Notes: generated by a model not told the origin, from the letters alone. A DNA stretch of 64,000 nucleotides from Allium sativum (GCA_030737875.1 CM060909.1:25937659-26001658), one strand, 5' to 3'; positions 1-12,106 are shown, numbered from the stretch's first letter. Made by a program: numbers and translations.

Positions 1-716
1 ATAAGAAGGAAGATGAAGAGAGCACGGTAGAGCTCCTAGGAGATGATGATGATTGGCCTTTGGTGGTGGCAGGACCCGTCTTAGATCCTCCCTTTGCTGC
101 AGGAACTCTTGTTGCTGATGGTGGAGATTCACCACCTGGAGCTGCTGGCAGAGCATCGGATGCTGGTGCTGAAGCATCCTCTGGTGATCCTGCAGCCGGC
201 ACGCTCGTTCCTGCAGAAGCTGCAACAGCGCATACCAATTTAAGACAGATGTCTAGGTTTCTATAAATTTTAGTTGAATCTGAGCATATAAGCAATTTTA
301 CGTACATGTTAATAAGTTCTAACTTCTAAGTCAGGCAAATCTATATGTTACAACACAGTAGCCTATTGGCACCAACACATGAATCACTTACAGTCACACT
401 GGCTAAGAGGAGGAGCCTGGATATTGCAAACGCCTGGAAGAGTAATAGCCTGAGTGCGGTTGAATGGTAATGGGATTTGTGGCATAGCGTTAAGAAATGT
501 GCAGAGGCAGTGAGACTGGCTTTGGATCATAGTGGCAAGCTGAGTGCAGCAATCTTGGACAGGGCCGACGCTACTACCCGTGATGAATCCGACGCATGAC
601 TGAAGGCTAGCAATCGGAGCTTGACAGCTTGGTTGAGCGTATGAATCAGCCCACATTGAGGTCGCAAGTACTAACAATAGAAGACTCATGTTCGATCTCG
701 TATTGCTTTGACTCAT
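1..716 (-). CDS. GPI-anchored non-specific lipid transfer protein (LTPG-type), 3' end outside window
   Basis: Exon 1 is 716-392 and starts with the ATG at 716-714. It encodes an N-terminal hydrophobic signal segment (residues about 9-27) and then an eight-cysteine LTP/2S-albumin-like domain in the expected spacing, including the CC pair (QDCCTQL) and the CLC motif (SHCLCTFLNA), ending at QAPPLSQC. A consensus donor GTAAGTG follows at 391. A good acceptor (TGTTGCAG) at 220 restores the frame into exon 2 (219 to below 1), a Pro/Ala/Ser/Gly-rich linker with no stop before the window edge. In this family the linker precedes a GPI attachment signal, and the proteins sit at the outer face of the plasma membrane and help export cuticular lipids. 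An alternative in-frame acceptor near 245 is possible but weaker. Transcription runs off the left edge, so the C-terminus is not seen. Family call is firm; the exact member is not. Confidence 0.9.
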
Positions 717-797
717 TGGATGATTAGTTTTCTTGTTGAACAGAAGCGGTCGAATCTCAATGATGTTAGTTGTGATGAGATTAAAGGAGATGGGAAG

Positions 798-807
798 TTT
801 ATATATA
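798..807 (-). promoter_or_regulatory. TATA box of the LTPG-type gene
   Basis: The minus strand reads TATATATAAA about 80-90 bp upstream of the start codon at 716. This fits a plant core promoter with a short 5' UTR starting near 770. No CAAT box or other element is called. Confidence 0.6.
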
Positions 808-1238
808 CAGGAGGCACAAAGTGAAATTGCATATGTGAGTTAGCCAACCCTGCCTACCTTTTGGAATCAACATGATTTGAGTTAATTCATATAATGGTAG
901 GAGTTGTTTCGGTTGGATAACCAATTGTACCTGCAGTTGTTAGATTTTTTTTTTGCCCTAAATTGTTTAGTGAATAGTGATGGTCAATCAAATTGAGATG
1001 AAGTATTATCAATTTAACATTTATTATCTTTTTAAGACCCATTAATTTGCAAATGCAGTACTGCATGCATAGCAAACTATTATGTTTGTTTTTGCTTGAG
1101 TTTAGGTGCTAAATGATACGTTGCAATGTTCCTTTTCCCCTTCACTTACTAACCCTATAGTATATAGGGAAGGGAGGAAGAGGTGGGGGTGCGGGTGGGG
1201 GTTTGAGGGGGGTGTTGACCTTCCATGTTATGAATTTA
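808..1238. other. Intergenic / upstream region of the LTPG-type gene
   Basis: No convincing coding frame. Content is AT-rich with short T runs (for example 945-956), plus the G-rich tract listed separately. It ends at the target site of a non-LTR element at 1239, so that element lies about 520 bp upstream of the gene start and could limit its promoter. Confidence 0.5.
1185..1212 (+). other. Potential G-quadruplex tract
   Basis: Four runs of G (5, 3, 5 and 6 long at 1185-1189, 1193-1195, 1197-1201 and 1207-1212) are separated by loops of 3, 1 and 5 bases. This matches the usual intramolecular G4 pattern. It is the only strong G-rich stretch in a very AT-rich region. Confidence 0.55.
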
Positions 1239-1247
1239 GGATTATTA

Positions 1248-3228
1248 TTATTATTTTCCTTTTTTTTTTTTTTTGGGAAATGAAAGGTACTTATATTACA
1301 TAAAGGAGATTACAGAAATATGTTCGGACTGAAAAACGAATTACAACAACTTACAAACAAATACTATACACTAACAAGATATTCCAACCCAAACAACAAA
1401 CACAGGAAGCCAAAACAAACAGACACAGTTCAACACCAAAGAAGAACAAAAGAAAACTCAAAACAGACGAACTGACACTAGAGAAAAACACCCAAAGCAG
1501 CTGACAATTGGAAGAAGATTATCCAGCTAATTGCTCCAAAATCCAATAGCAAAAGATAGAAGATTGTCTATTAAGCAACAGCAAGATCCACAGAAGTTCC
1601 ACAAAGCAAATATATCCTCAAATAAGCCGACCACATTTTCAGGTAAGCAAACTCTAGAAACCACATCTACCAAGAACCAGCTAACTACAACATCATCTCC
1701 ACAAGACGCAGGAGCTCAGTACACAGTAAACACGACCAATCATTAAGCAAAAGCCAAGACCAAAGCCACAAGAATAGAAGAACTATAAGATCAGAGATCA
1801 TTTCTTAGTTACACCTCCATTGGTAACTCCAGCTTGATTTTTTCTACCTTTTGCTTTTCTTGTTTTGGATCGAGATTGGACTTCTTGCATAAGTTTAATC
1901 CACTCTGGGTTTTCCTCTACCAATGGTTCATCATACACAAGTTTATTCACCTCTCTATATTTGTTGGGTTTAAAATTTGTTCCTCTCTTTTTGAAGCTAC
2001 TTGTAGAACTATAAGAGCTGTAAGAACTATCGGAATCGTTCATAAAAGTAATTTTATTTACAGCATCCTCATCATTTTGTTCCTCCATGGATGGATCTGA
2101 AATCATATCTTTTTTCTTTAGTAAGTATTTGACAATCTTTCTGTAATTCTGAATTCTGCTCATCCTGTTTACACTTCTCCTTCTCCATATCCATTTCAGT
2201 CAGAGAAGATGAAAGATTTTTATCATTTATCCCTACTGAAATAGGAGATTTAAATATATCTTTTGTTTTTCCACTCCTTACATCAGTTCTTTAATGTTTA
2301 ACCGATCTACCTCTTTATCATCAATTTCCATCCCACAAGATTTATTAACATTGTCTTTGGGCAACCATACTCTAACTGACTTACAAGAATTAATTGTGTG
2401 ACCAAAGACTCTACAGTTAGAGCATGCCAAAGGTTTCCACTCGTATAAGATTTTTTGCCGAACTATATTTCCATCTTGACATAATATAGGCACAGACTCG
2501 GGAAATTTAAAATCTATGCTAACTTCCACCAAAATCCTTGCGTAAGCAATTCGAAATACACCCTCTATAACATTATCTAGCCTTATAGGACGACCTAGTA
2601 AAGATGCTATCCTACTTATAGCTTCTACTGACCAGTAATCTAATTCGAGATTAGGAAATCTAACCCAAATAGGAATGGAGTTCAGAAATTCACGCATTAA
2701 TTTCATACCTGGCTCCCATTTCTTCATAAAAATCAACCTTTTATTGTAGAAATATGGCCCTCCCGCTAATATTTTCTCGCAATTTTCAATCAGGTCGCAT
2801 TTGATAATATATAGCCCGTTCTCTCTTGAAAACAACTGATAATTACCTTTCAATCCCGAATTTCTTTCTATGTAAGTTTTCAAATAATTATAATAAGGTT
2901 TACCTCCATAAACGTAAAAGACAATTGAATTCAGCCACTTTTCTCTCGCTTTGTTGACCAATTCGTCTCTGATAACTGCAACTTGTAAATTATCTTTGAC
3001 ATGCGGCTCGTAATATTGGAGTTGAAAGAAAGTTTGATGCGACTTATACTCTGTGACAGCCTCCGTCCACGATCTAGATTGAAAATCATTAACTTTGATG
3101 GAATTTTCCTTCGTATTCACATCTAGGTCAGGAAACTCATGTTTTGAGTCTAAGTCTGGAGACCGAGTATTTCTATGTGAGGAGGGATTAACATGGTTTG
3201 CATGTTGAGGATAAAGCGATTGATCTGG
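1248..3228 (-). mobile_element. Non-LTR retrotransposon with ORF1 only (no ORF2), 5'-truncated
   Basis: On the minus strand the element has an ORF1-like pseudogene (1798-3226), a T-rich non-coding 3' UTR of about 500 bp and an A-tail (T run at 1261-1274 on the plus strand). The 9-bp word GGATTATTA flanks both ends (1239-1247 and 3229-3237) and is a plausible target-site duplication. No endonuclease or reverse transcriptase coding lies between ORF1 and the tail, although in plant L1 elements ORF2 follows ORF1. The reading frame is open to the 5' boundary without an ATG, which suggests 5' truncation. Confidence 0.7.
1798..3226 (-). pseudogene. LINE ORF1-type protein (DUF4283 + CCHC zinc knuckle), degenerate
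   Basis: The longest piece (3120-2278) reads as a DUF4283 domain, the nucleic-acid-binding N-terminal domain of plant LINE ORF1 proteins, with the typical FFNKRLIFMKKWEPG-like region and WVRFPNLELDYWS. A CX2CX4HX4C knuckle follows (CSNCRVFGHTINSC, coded near 2425-2386). The frame is open upstream to about 3226 with no ATG. A stop at 2278-2280 interrupts it. Coding continues in a second frame (about 2274-2070) and then returns to the first frame (2163-1798), ending in a Lys-rich tail, so at least two frameshifts have accumulated. It cannot make a full-length protein. Confidence 0.75.
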
Positions 3229-4400
3229 GGATTATTAATTTTTAATCATTACTTCTCAGGTCTACAACATAACAATTATTTATTTACTTTTTGTTTTATG
3301 TTTTTTTAATAGCAATGTCAGTTATTGTTTTATGTTTGTTTTAGTGTAACCCTGGTTTGAGTACAGAATTATACATATATGTTTGAGTGTAAACCTGATG
3401 GTTTGTTGGGTCGGCCCATGTATAAGTTTATTATCATTATTAATTTCCTTATTTATGTGTGAACATTTATGATGTAAACTTAATTAGATTGATTAAATAA
3501 TGAAATTCAATTTGTTAACGATAATAATTTGTATTGATTTTAAATGGGATTATGATATGGTCTGTACCGTTAAATATTGAGATTTGGATTTTAATATTAG
3601 AATATTTGAATTTAATCAATTTAATAAATTTATAATTAAAACTTAGTGATTTAATATGACAATTTATGGCGTGAACTTATATAATTGTTTAAATAATGAA
3701 ATTCAAGCTATTATGACAATAACCTTAATTTGACTGCAAATTAAAATACGATTTAGTTTATATTTATGAACGTTAAAACTTGAAATTTAATATTGAAATA
3801 AATTGAATGAAATTGATTTGTTTAATTTGTAAATGAAATTCAATTTGAATTTGGTTAATAATCAATATTGGAATTCAAAATATATGAAATTTGATTCATA
3901 GAGTTAATTTGAATTCAGTTTGATTTGAATAAAATTAATAAACCTTTAAATTGAATGAAAAGGTGAACAAACGAAAACTAAATATTTTATTTTATTTTAT
4001 TGGTGAACCTGTTAAAATAACTATTTTGCAAACGATCTCGGAATTCGATGAAATTAGTTTCATTGGATCTAGAATTATAAATTATTGTAAGATTTCAAGT
4101 TTCAGAGTTATCATGTGATCGTGCGTGATATAATCGCGTATCGATTAGCGATTTGAGATTTAAAATGATCATTTTTCAGACGATCTCGGATTTTGATGGA
4201 ATCATTTTCATCGAATTTGGAATATTGAATTATTGCAAGGTTTCAAGTTTCATAGCCATCGGACTCATCGTTTGATTGTGCGAATTTAAAATATGTAAAA
4301 ATTTATGTGTACAATTTAATTAGAATAATGGAATTTTAAGAAAAAACTGCTGTAGACTTTGAAATTGGGTTCTGCCACTAGTCTTATTGCGTTCAGAAGG

Positions 4401-6701
4401 TTTTTTGTTTTTTTTTTTGTTTTTATAGTGATCCGTAACACTCTTTTATTAATAGAAAAAGATACAAAGATAGCATGTGATATACATGGCATATATCAAC
4501 AAGTAGAGAGCTCTAGACTCATACATATTCATCATCCAATACATTGTTCATACCATGGTTCACGTTACCTTCTACCTCACATTGGAATACCATCGCAAGA
4601 ATGTAGAGTTAGTAGCAAAACTACTAACCATACTCTGGTAGATGCTTCATCATTTCTTTCTTCATACTCTGAGTGATGGGCGTCTTAGGAAGCGGTAACT
4701 CATTTGAAGTCAAGGAAACCTAATCAATGTCAATATATGGCGGTCTTGGTCTGTGACCCGGAGGTGGAGCAATATTCTCATAAGGGGACTGATGTGGTGG
4801 AGCACTGGGTTTGTCCTGACCTGATGTGGAAGATAATCTTCGTTTGTGTTCGCTTGCTTATATTCTTATTGAGTACATTAGTAATGTCAGTAATCCATTC
4901 AAATTTAATTGTACCGTTTTCAGATCAAGAAAAATATTCTTGATTTCTTTGAGCTTCTTCTGCAAATTTTCAACTGTACGAGGACTGTTACCCACAACAG
5001 CAAGTTCATTATCTAATAGTTCAGTGAGCTGGGTAACAAGCGAATTCAACTCGACATTCTCATTCATAAGTTCACTAGTATCAATGATATCTTCCTGCCA
5101 AGCATTAGTGTTTTGTTGAAGGAAGACAACCAGCGACGTCTCAGAGGATTGCCGAGAAGCATCACATAGTACTCCATCTATGTTATGGACATCTACAATT
5201 AGTTCATTCATTTCAACAAGACTTATATCTATCCTTGCATGACGTCAGGTTTACCAACCACTCTCTCCTCTTTTTCCAGATTTGTTGCATTATTCTCCAT
5301 CACGTTGGCATTATCATTATCCAGAATCTGTTTTATTGCAATGCCCGAAGACACTTGCACAGGACCAATCATAGTGTTGTCGAGAATTGGCAATGGGATA
5401 TCCAGAAAGCCATCACTATCCTCGGTAGTGTATTCCTCAGTTTCAATTCCAACAGATATATTTGGGCTGTCATCGTGCACTACTTCCTGCGTATTAACAT
5501 ATGCTTTATTGTTCAATTCCCCAGTTTCAATTTCAACAGCATAGGCTTCATTAGCATCACACTCATTGTTCAATGAAGCATACATGTCGCTGGTTGCTAC
5601 AGCCGACTGACATAAGTCAACAACATTCTTTATTCACCGTTACATTATCCACTTTCTTCCATTTCATACGCATTAGTGAGGGAAGTACTCTTACCTTTTG
5701 TTTGCACCTTGATGGGATTTCTTTGGCCTGTTTCTTTAATGCCGCTTCGTGTTGAACCGCGTCAGCATTTCTTTATGCAATCTTATCACCGCTTTTGAGT
5801 TTATACATTTTAGAACATTTATTCACCCTCTCAGTTGCAACAAAATTGGCAACACCCAGTGGGCAGTTATCAAGAACGTGCCCAAATGCATCACATGAAC
5901 TGCAAATATCGGGCTTCCAGATATAAATGACCTTGACAGCATGCTCAGATCCATTATCAAGGAGGACAGTTATTGATGTTGGAAGTTCGCTGGAAGGACA
6001 TATTTCCACCAAGACTTTGGCGTAACCAAGTCATTCAAGACTTTCCGTCGCCTTATCCATACATAGGAATTTTCTTACATGTATTGCGAGCCAAGATATA
6101 CCGATTTTGGACCAAGCAACCATCGGTAAATTGTACATTTTGATCCATACTAGAATGTGCTTGATACCCTTACCAGAATTCCCCAAATCGATGTCCAATT
6201 TCTTGATTATGAATACTTTGTTCCTTATAACAGTGGGGTTTTCCTCAAGGATTTTCTTTTGATCTTTGGCATCAGCAAGGTGAAAGAAAAACATCGTTCC
6301 GGTCGATTTCACTTTGATGGGACCGCGCGATTTCCAGATTTTATGAAGATGCGATACCATTGCAGTATACGACAGTGGAGAATCAAGAAAAAAAAAATCC
6401 AATAATGTAGTCTTGCCATACCTCTGTACTAGCTTTTACTATGTCGGCTGTTAGAATTAGTCTCCTACCAGAGTACTGAAGAGAGAACGAAGGGCGCTCG
6501 AACTCGCCAGCGCTCCAAGGTTTCACAGCAAATAGTGTAGAAAATCTAACCAGGGTCAGGAGCAGTGGAGATTGGCCTGAGGGAGGAGGATCAGGGGGGT
6601 GGAGGAGGGTCAGTAGTGGGAATGGTTGGGTTGAGGAGTTTTGTGGGGCTCGAGACGAAAGGCTAAATAGTCACCATTAATGCGGTTACCTCTTCATTCG
6701 A
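4401..6701 (-). mobile_element. Non-LTR retrotransposon with ORF1 only (no ORF2)
   Basis: A minus-strand element ends in an A-rich tail (T-rich at 4401-4427 on the plus strand). The 10-bp flanks GTTCAGAAGG (4391-4400) and GTTCAGAGGG (6702-6711) differ at one base and read as a decayed target-site duplication. ORF1 spans 6405-4720, followed at once by a 3' UTR of about 300 bp. Its 3' terminal words (GATCCGTAACACTCTTTTAT on the plus strand) resemble those of the element at 18374. About 300 bp upstream of ORF1 are GC-richer 5' UTR sequence. There is room for only ORF1. Confidence 0.75.
4720..6405 (-). pseudogene. LINE ORF1-type protein (DUF4283 + CCHC zinc knuckle), degenerate
   Basis: Pieces in order: a DUF4283 domain (6402-6031), a zinc knuckle CX2CX4HX4C (CSSCDAFGHVLDNC) in 6012-5773, an acidic middle region (5585-5229, other frame), a segment with coiled-coil-like leucines (5211-4858) and a Pro-rich tail ending at a TAG at 4722-4720. 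The DUF4283 and knuckle pieces share one frame and are split only by a TGA at 6031-6033, where a CGA arginine codon fits. The stop at 5773-5775 (TAA) fits an original CAA. Further stops and at least two frameshifts follow. The full ORF1 length is present, which makes the missing ORF2 notable. Confidence 0.75.
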
Positions 6702-8691
6702 GTTCAGAGGGCTTTTAAACCTATAGACGGACTATTAGCAGCCCGTTTTTGGCTTTAGAGCATGCAAATTAAGACATTTTATTAATAAAATAATATATCT
6801 AACCCTAACACTGTTCATGGCCGCCACCATCGATTTCAATGACCAACGATTTTCGATTCATTTTGGCTCGACCTCTCTTGATCTATAACTCTATTGAAAA
6901 AACTTTCAACTAGGAAATTGTAGAGCACCTCAATCTCTTTACATCCAATGGTGGTGATCGGAAATGAAGTGGTGGTGGTGGAGATTTTTTCCCCACATTC
7001 TAGGCGATTATGGGTGCGGATTTCAAGCCGGATCTTGGCGAAGGTGGCATGGTACGCGATGACGCTAGTGTCTAAAGGAAGGACAGAAGGATGCGTATGC
7101 AGCGATGGCTTCAGATCATCGAATGGAGGTCTTCGGAGAGGTGCATGATCAAGGATTCATGGCGTCCTGATGGGTTCTTCTGGGTTACATGTACGAAGAA
7201 GATGAAATATAAGGTGATGATGTGACAGAAAGATTGTGGGTGAGAATTGGTAATTTTATTTTATTTTAATTTGAATTTCAAATGCTAAAATGCAAATAAC
7301 TTTTATATACAAATTCGGATTGACTCACTGTTTGTTTCTTTAGGGTCGTATTAAAATTTCGGACGATGTGGCACTGATTTGGACAGATTCTAAGAGTTAA
7401 ATTTTGGTCTTAAGGTAAGTGATTAAAATCACTCACGCTTAACTAAGATATTCTATTATTAGTTAAGTTAAAAGTCATGTTCTGGTATGATTGTATTGTT
7501 TTGCTGTTTGATAGTAAAATTGCATATTTATGTTGATTGGCATCAATAGTGCAATTTAATTTGACGGTTAGATTAAATTCTATAGTTAAGTTAAAATTTG
7601 AAGTTTAACTGCTAGTTTAAACACGACATCTGGTAACTAGTAAATTGGTGGGATATTGAACTGTTTGGATGGATTGATATTGATGGATGTCGTAGATTGA
7701 TTTGTTTGATATATGGATGTTAAATTATGTGAATTTACCCGTTATTCACATTTATTATATATGACCGTTTGTTTAGGTTGATTAATCCCAATCATTATCT
7801 TAGATGTTACGAGCATCAAATAAACCTGTGATTAATCATTAAAATGAATGAAGAACGTATGTTCAAATGATTAATACCTATGACCCTGATTTGGATTAAA
7901 ATGATATATATTCTTTCTCAAAATACTAAATTAAATTTTAAGTATCACTTGGCCATAGGATATAAAATTATATACGGACACCGGTTGATTATATAAATTT
8001 GTTTTGACCTTGAATTTGTAATATTGTTTTAAAAGCAATATAAATAATGTTTTATAAATGGATTTACTTTGAATTTGAACTTTGGAACTTGGGATTTTTA
8101 AGTTAAAGGGAGCCATTTATATTGTGAAATGAAGCTCAATTTTGAATTTTTTCATGAACTGAATCTATTGAACTTGAGTCGTTTTAAAATGTAAAATAAT
8201 TATCCATCTTTGAAATTCAATTTAAATTAACTTAATTTAAACGAATAATTGAATTATGAACTTGAGATTTTTATAAACTGAAACAATTCCAAATGAGAAT
8301 ACTGTTTGAAAACTTCGATTATTGAATTGAATTGATGAATTGAATTGAATGCAAAATGTAAGTTGAATCAAATTGAAATATTGAAGTTGAGTCGATTTGA
8401 TTTGAAATTAAAACATGACTTCAAGTTATTTGGAAATTCGGAAGAAACAATTCTCATTGCAAACTATAGCACTTTAAATCATTTTAATCTATTTTTTCTT
8501 TATACACTATTTTATTTTACTTATATATATATAACTATTATTTTAAATAAACTATTTTAACAATCAACTATCAATTTTATAAACTCCTTTAATATTTAAC
8601 TGTATATATTTAACTAAATTTTACTAAATCCTATTTTTAAATTCAAACTCCTTATGTAAAATTTTATTTTCCTAACTACTCGGTTTCAAAC

Positions 8692-8696
<5 letters not shown>

Positions 8697-8732
<36 letters not shown>
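8697..8732. repeat. (TA)18 microsatellite
   Basis: Pure TA dinucleotide run inside the LTR of H. Confidence 0.95.
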
Positions 8733-8737
<5 letters not shown>

Positions 8738-10518
8738 CTTCAATATACTTTTCAACTATTTTAAAATACAACTTATTTTAGGATTGGAATTGTTTGTGTG
8801 ATTTAAATAGAGATTTCAAAATGAAAATATATAATATTTTAATATGAAATGTTTTAAAAGAAATATGATATTTTGATATGAAGATGAACCTTTTTGAAAT
8901 ATATATTGACTAACAAGTGTGAAATAAGCGTTTGGTTGTTAAAGAGACCGGGATCGGATATTGTCATATTCTGTGACAATATCGAAAACCACTTTAACAA
9001 CTGTGTACGTGGTAGATGCATCCAAAATGAATCTGGTTGGTTTGACAAACGCTACTGGAATGAAGTAAGAGAACAATGATGGATGTCGTTGACCTTTGGA
9101 TCATAATTAAAATGACTAAACCAGGTGTTATACCGTAACCAAGTGGGGATAGTTATCTCCATCAGCAACACTCCTTTCTTTATTACTATAGTCTCTCCGT
9201 TTGATTGATTTGATGCACATCCTTGAATTGGGAGTGTTGTTCCGAGGTGGACGGTAGTTCCAGCTATGTGTTACCACCAGTCCAGGCTTGCAACCGGTAG
9301 ATCCCTACCCTGGTTATTCTTTGTGTGCCTTATCATATTATCCTGGATGCGCCCACTATGATTTTGTTTTGCGTTTTACCTACTGAGTGTTCCCTGATAG
9401 CCTACCAGTTTGGTGGAGTTTACAGTATTGTATAGAATACAATGTTTATAAACGGTGTAAGGGCAATAATGGTAATCCCGCTTATACTATTTTGATACCT
9501 TACTTTACTGATAGACACTATTATAATAACGTATTGTATTATATAGTATCTAGTTTGATAAATCTATAGGAGATGGAAATTCGCGTAACATCTCTTAATT
9601 TATTGCACTCACGAACACATTGGATAGAAGATGTGAGTTGCCATAAACATCTCTGACGTCGTGACAATCATATTGTACATGGTTTGATTAATTTATATGA
9701 GAATATTTTAGTTCTGATCCGAGTATTTTTGTATTTTCTTTGGTGCTCGGACCAGCCTGAGTTTTTCAGTTAGCGAAGATCACATTATATTGAAGATGAA
9801 GATAGAGCTTGACAGACGTAATTACCAGTATTATTCCGTTACATATATTGGTATGTTTTATGATAGTTAACTTTAATGTATTGTTGTTGTAACAACCCGG
9901 ATTTTTAGTCGATTAATTTTGAACATTTAATATTGTTTGAAATGTTACGTTGATAATATAAATGAATTTTTATATGGAATTTATCGATTGATAATCGAAT
10001 ACGATTTAATTTCGAGTATATCAGATTATTGTAATACGGAACGGGAAATAATTGAATTCGAAATTAAAACTGAATTGAAACGATTTAGATGATCAATATG
10101 AATTCTATTTGAATATAAACGATAATAATAATTTATTAGTTGATTGTTTTGAATTTAGATTATAGTTTGTCGATTTAATTTGAAACTTAAGAATAGCTAA
10201 TTCTCAAACGACCTCAGATTTTAACGAAATCAATTTTATAAAATCCGTAATAGTTAATTATGCCTAGATTTTAAATTTTGTGTCAATTGGAGTTATTTTG
10301 TGATCGTGCGCAGTTTGGACGCATATCGATTCATGTTGAGAATTAAAAGGAAGATTTATAAACGATCTTGGAATTCGGCGAAACTAGTTCTATCGTGTCT
10401 GAAATATTAAGTTATTACAAGATTACAAGTTTCATCGCGATTGGAGCTTGTATGTGGTCGTTTAAGCATGTTACTTTGGGATTAAGTTTCACCTGAATAT
10501 TTTAATATTAATTTTGTC

Positions 10519-10526
10519 TATAAATA
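10519..10526 (+). promoter_or_regulatory. TATA box in 5' LTR of element A
   Basis: TATAAATA followed by a pyrimidine-rich leader, as in plant LTR promoters. The matching site in the 3' LTR (21965-21972) reads TATCAATA and is damaged. Confidence 0.6.
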
Positions 10527-11529
10527 CACACCTACCCCCTTTCCTCTTTTATTTTCTCTCTTCTTTCATCTTCTTTTTTTTTCCTCAAAACCAAAATCGA
10601 AGCTGACATTTGCTTCAATTCTTCAAAATCCAAAAGTAAATTGAATTCTCCACGTAATCAACAATTCAAGATTTGATGATTTCCTATTCACAAGTGCTTC
10701 GATCTGGTATGCGCATTAATGGGTGCGACACTGTCTTGATGTTGGCCTACCGATATTAGGGTTAAGGGATTCGAGGAATGGATGCATCGATTCACAAAAC
10801 AAAGGTGATATTTGTGATTTGTTTGGAATTAGCATCAAGAGTAAAAAAATGTGGCAGTTCAACATCAGTTTCTATCGCTACCTGTATGCGTGAGGGGTCT
10901 TGAATAGCGAATGTATTGCTGGGGTCAAGATCGACTTCAAGGTGCGATGGCTTTTTGGGCGTGCGTGGTTTCTGCAGTAGTAGGCTTAGGCAGCAGGTCG
11001 GTTGTGATGATTGAATTTGGTACTAGAAGGTGTAAATGGTGAAAGGCAGTTAGGAGGTTGATAATGAAATTGTAGCAAGGAGATGACTTTAGGGTTAGAT
11101 TGGTGAGGGATGATTGGAGATTGAAGCTGTGGACAGAGATATGCTGATGGTGTATGATTTGTCGTGTTTTCTGATGATGAAGGAAGTTATGGTGTTGTTT
11201 GATGGTGGAGAGCTAGTTTAGTTTCTGATAGTCTGTTTGGAGTGAAGATGTTGTCTTGTTGGTCACTGTGGAAAATTTTCAATAAAGGGAAGTTGATGAA
11301 GGCAATGGCATGTGGAGAGAGGAGGGGAGTCGGTCGGTGGCTGCAGTGTTGGGTTATTTGGAGTTTGCTGATGGTGAGGTGACGTGATCTGATAGCCTGA
11401 AGGCTGCATTGACAGGAGTTAAATGGTCAGAGTCTTGTTCAAAGAAGGTTGTTGTGCATCGATTCTTAAAGGAGGGGAGATAAGGTAATCAATCTAAGTA
11501 ATTTTGTGCTTAAATTCATTATTACGTAT

Positions 11530-11574
<45 letters not shown>
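11530..11574. repeat. Compound (CA)n(TA)n microsatellite in 5' LTR of A
   Basis: About 11 CA units then about 11 TA units. The equivalent site in the 3' LTR is the place where element D inserted (22978/56855). Confidence 0.9.
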
Positions 11575-11834
11575 GTATTAATTAAACTAATGAATGTCAT
11601 ATTAAATATATACAAGATTTTATTGAATGGAATCAGTCGAGTTGGAATCTTATCTACAAAGCTTACAATCAAGAATTAGATTAGAACAAACCGAAATTAA
11701 AAAAATCACGGTGAGTAAACTCACTCTCTGGTTCGTTTTTAATTTATTATAAATGAATTTGTATTTATTATATAATTTTTACATGTTGTTTGTTTGCTAT
11801 TTGGATGCATTGATGAATTATTATCAATGGTTGC

Positions 11835-11838
<4 letters not shown>

Positions 11839-11875
<37 letters not shown>
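11839..11875. repeat. (TA)n microsatellite left of the MITE
   Basis: TA run directly abutting the MITE at 11876. A second TA run abuts its other end at 12068-12106. Confidence 0.9.
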
Positions 11876-11877
<2 letters not shown>

Positions 11878-12064
11878 CAAGCGTTCGGTTGCACCCCAAA
11901 AATGGAGCACCCCAAATGCCCCTTGATTTCCACCACTCGTTTATATTAAAGAATGTGAGTGGGAAGTGAGAGAGTGAGTGGAAGGAGAGAGAAGGAGAAA
12001 TACTTGGTGGAGATTGGGGGGGGCATTTGGGGTGCTGCACTGTTTGGGGTGCTCTCGAACCTGC

Positions 12065-12067
<3 letters not shown>
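11876..12067. mobile_element. MITE with long imperfect terminal inverted repeats, inside a TA microsatellite
   Basis: The left end (GGCAAGCGTTCGG, then GCACCCCAAA and GCACCCCAAATGCCCC) is mirrored at the right end (GGGGCATTTGGGGTGC, GGGGTGC, TTCGAACCTGCC). This gives inverted repeats of about 45 bp around a purine-rich core. The element is about 190 bp with no coding and is flanked on both sides by TA runs, so a TA duplication cannot be told from the repeat. Microsatellite-targeting MITEs (Micron type) are known in rice, but I do not recognise these termini as a named family. Confidence 0.75.

Positions 12068-12106
<39 letters not shown>
12068..12106. repeat. (TA)n microsatellite right of the MITE
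   Basis: TA run continuing from the end of the MITE. Confidence 0.9.

Larger units (their letters stand above)
3345..9887 (+). mobile_element. Element H: left part of the 5' LTR of the outermost LTR retrotransposon
   Basis: This AT-rich region without genes is called LTR because the same host sequence resumes after nested element A and ends at 62539 with CA plus a tRNA-Met-type primer site. The start at 3345 (TGTAACCCTGG) is tentative. Two copies of a module shared with the LTRs of A and B (CAAACGATCTCGGAATTCGA and a variant) lie at 4029-4065 and 4177-4220. A LINE-like element interrupts it at 4401-6701. Sequence resumes at 6712 and includes a purine-rich stretch (6940-7230) and a TA microsatellite. 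Without insertions the LTR would be about 4.4 kb. Confidence 0.55.

Noticed and set aside
6948..7148. 66-residue frame in H
   Set aside because: GC-richer leader-like part of the LTR; no domain and no partner copy in the window to test it.
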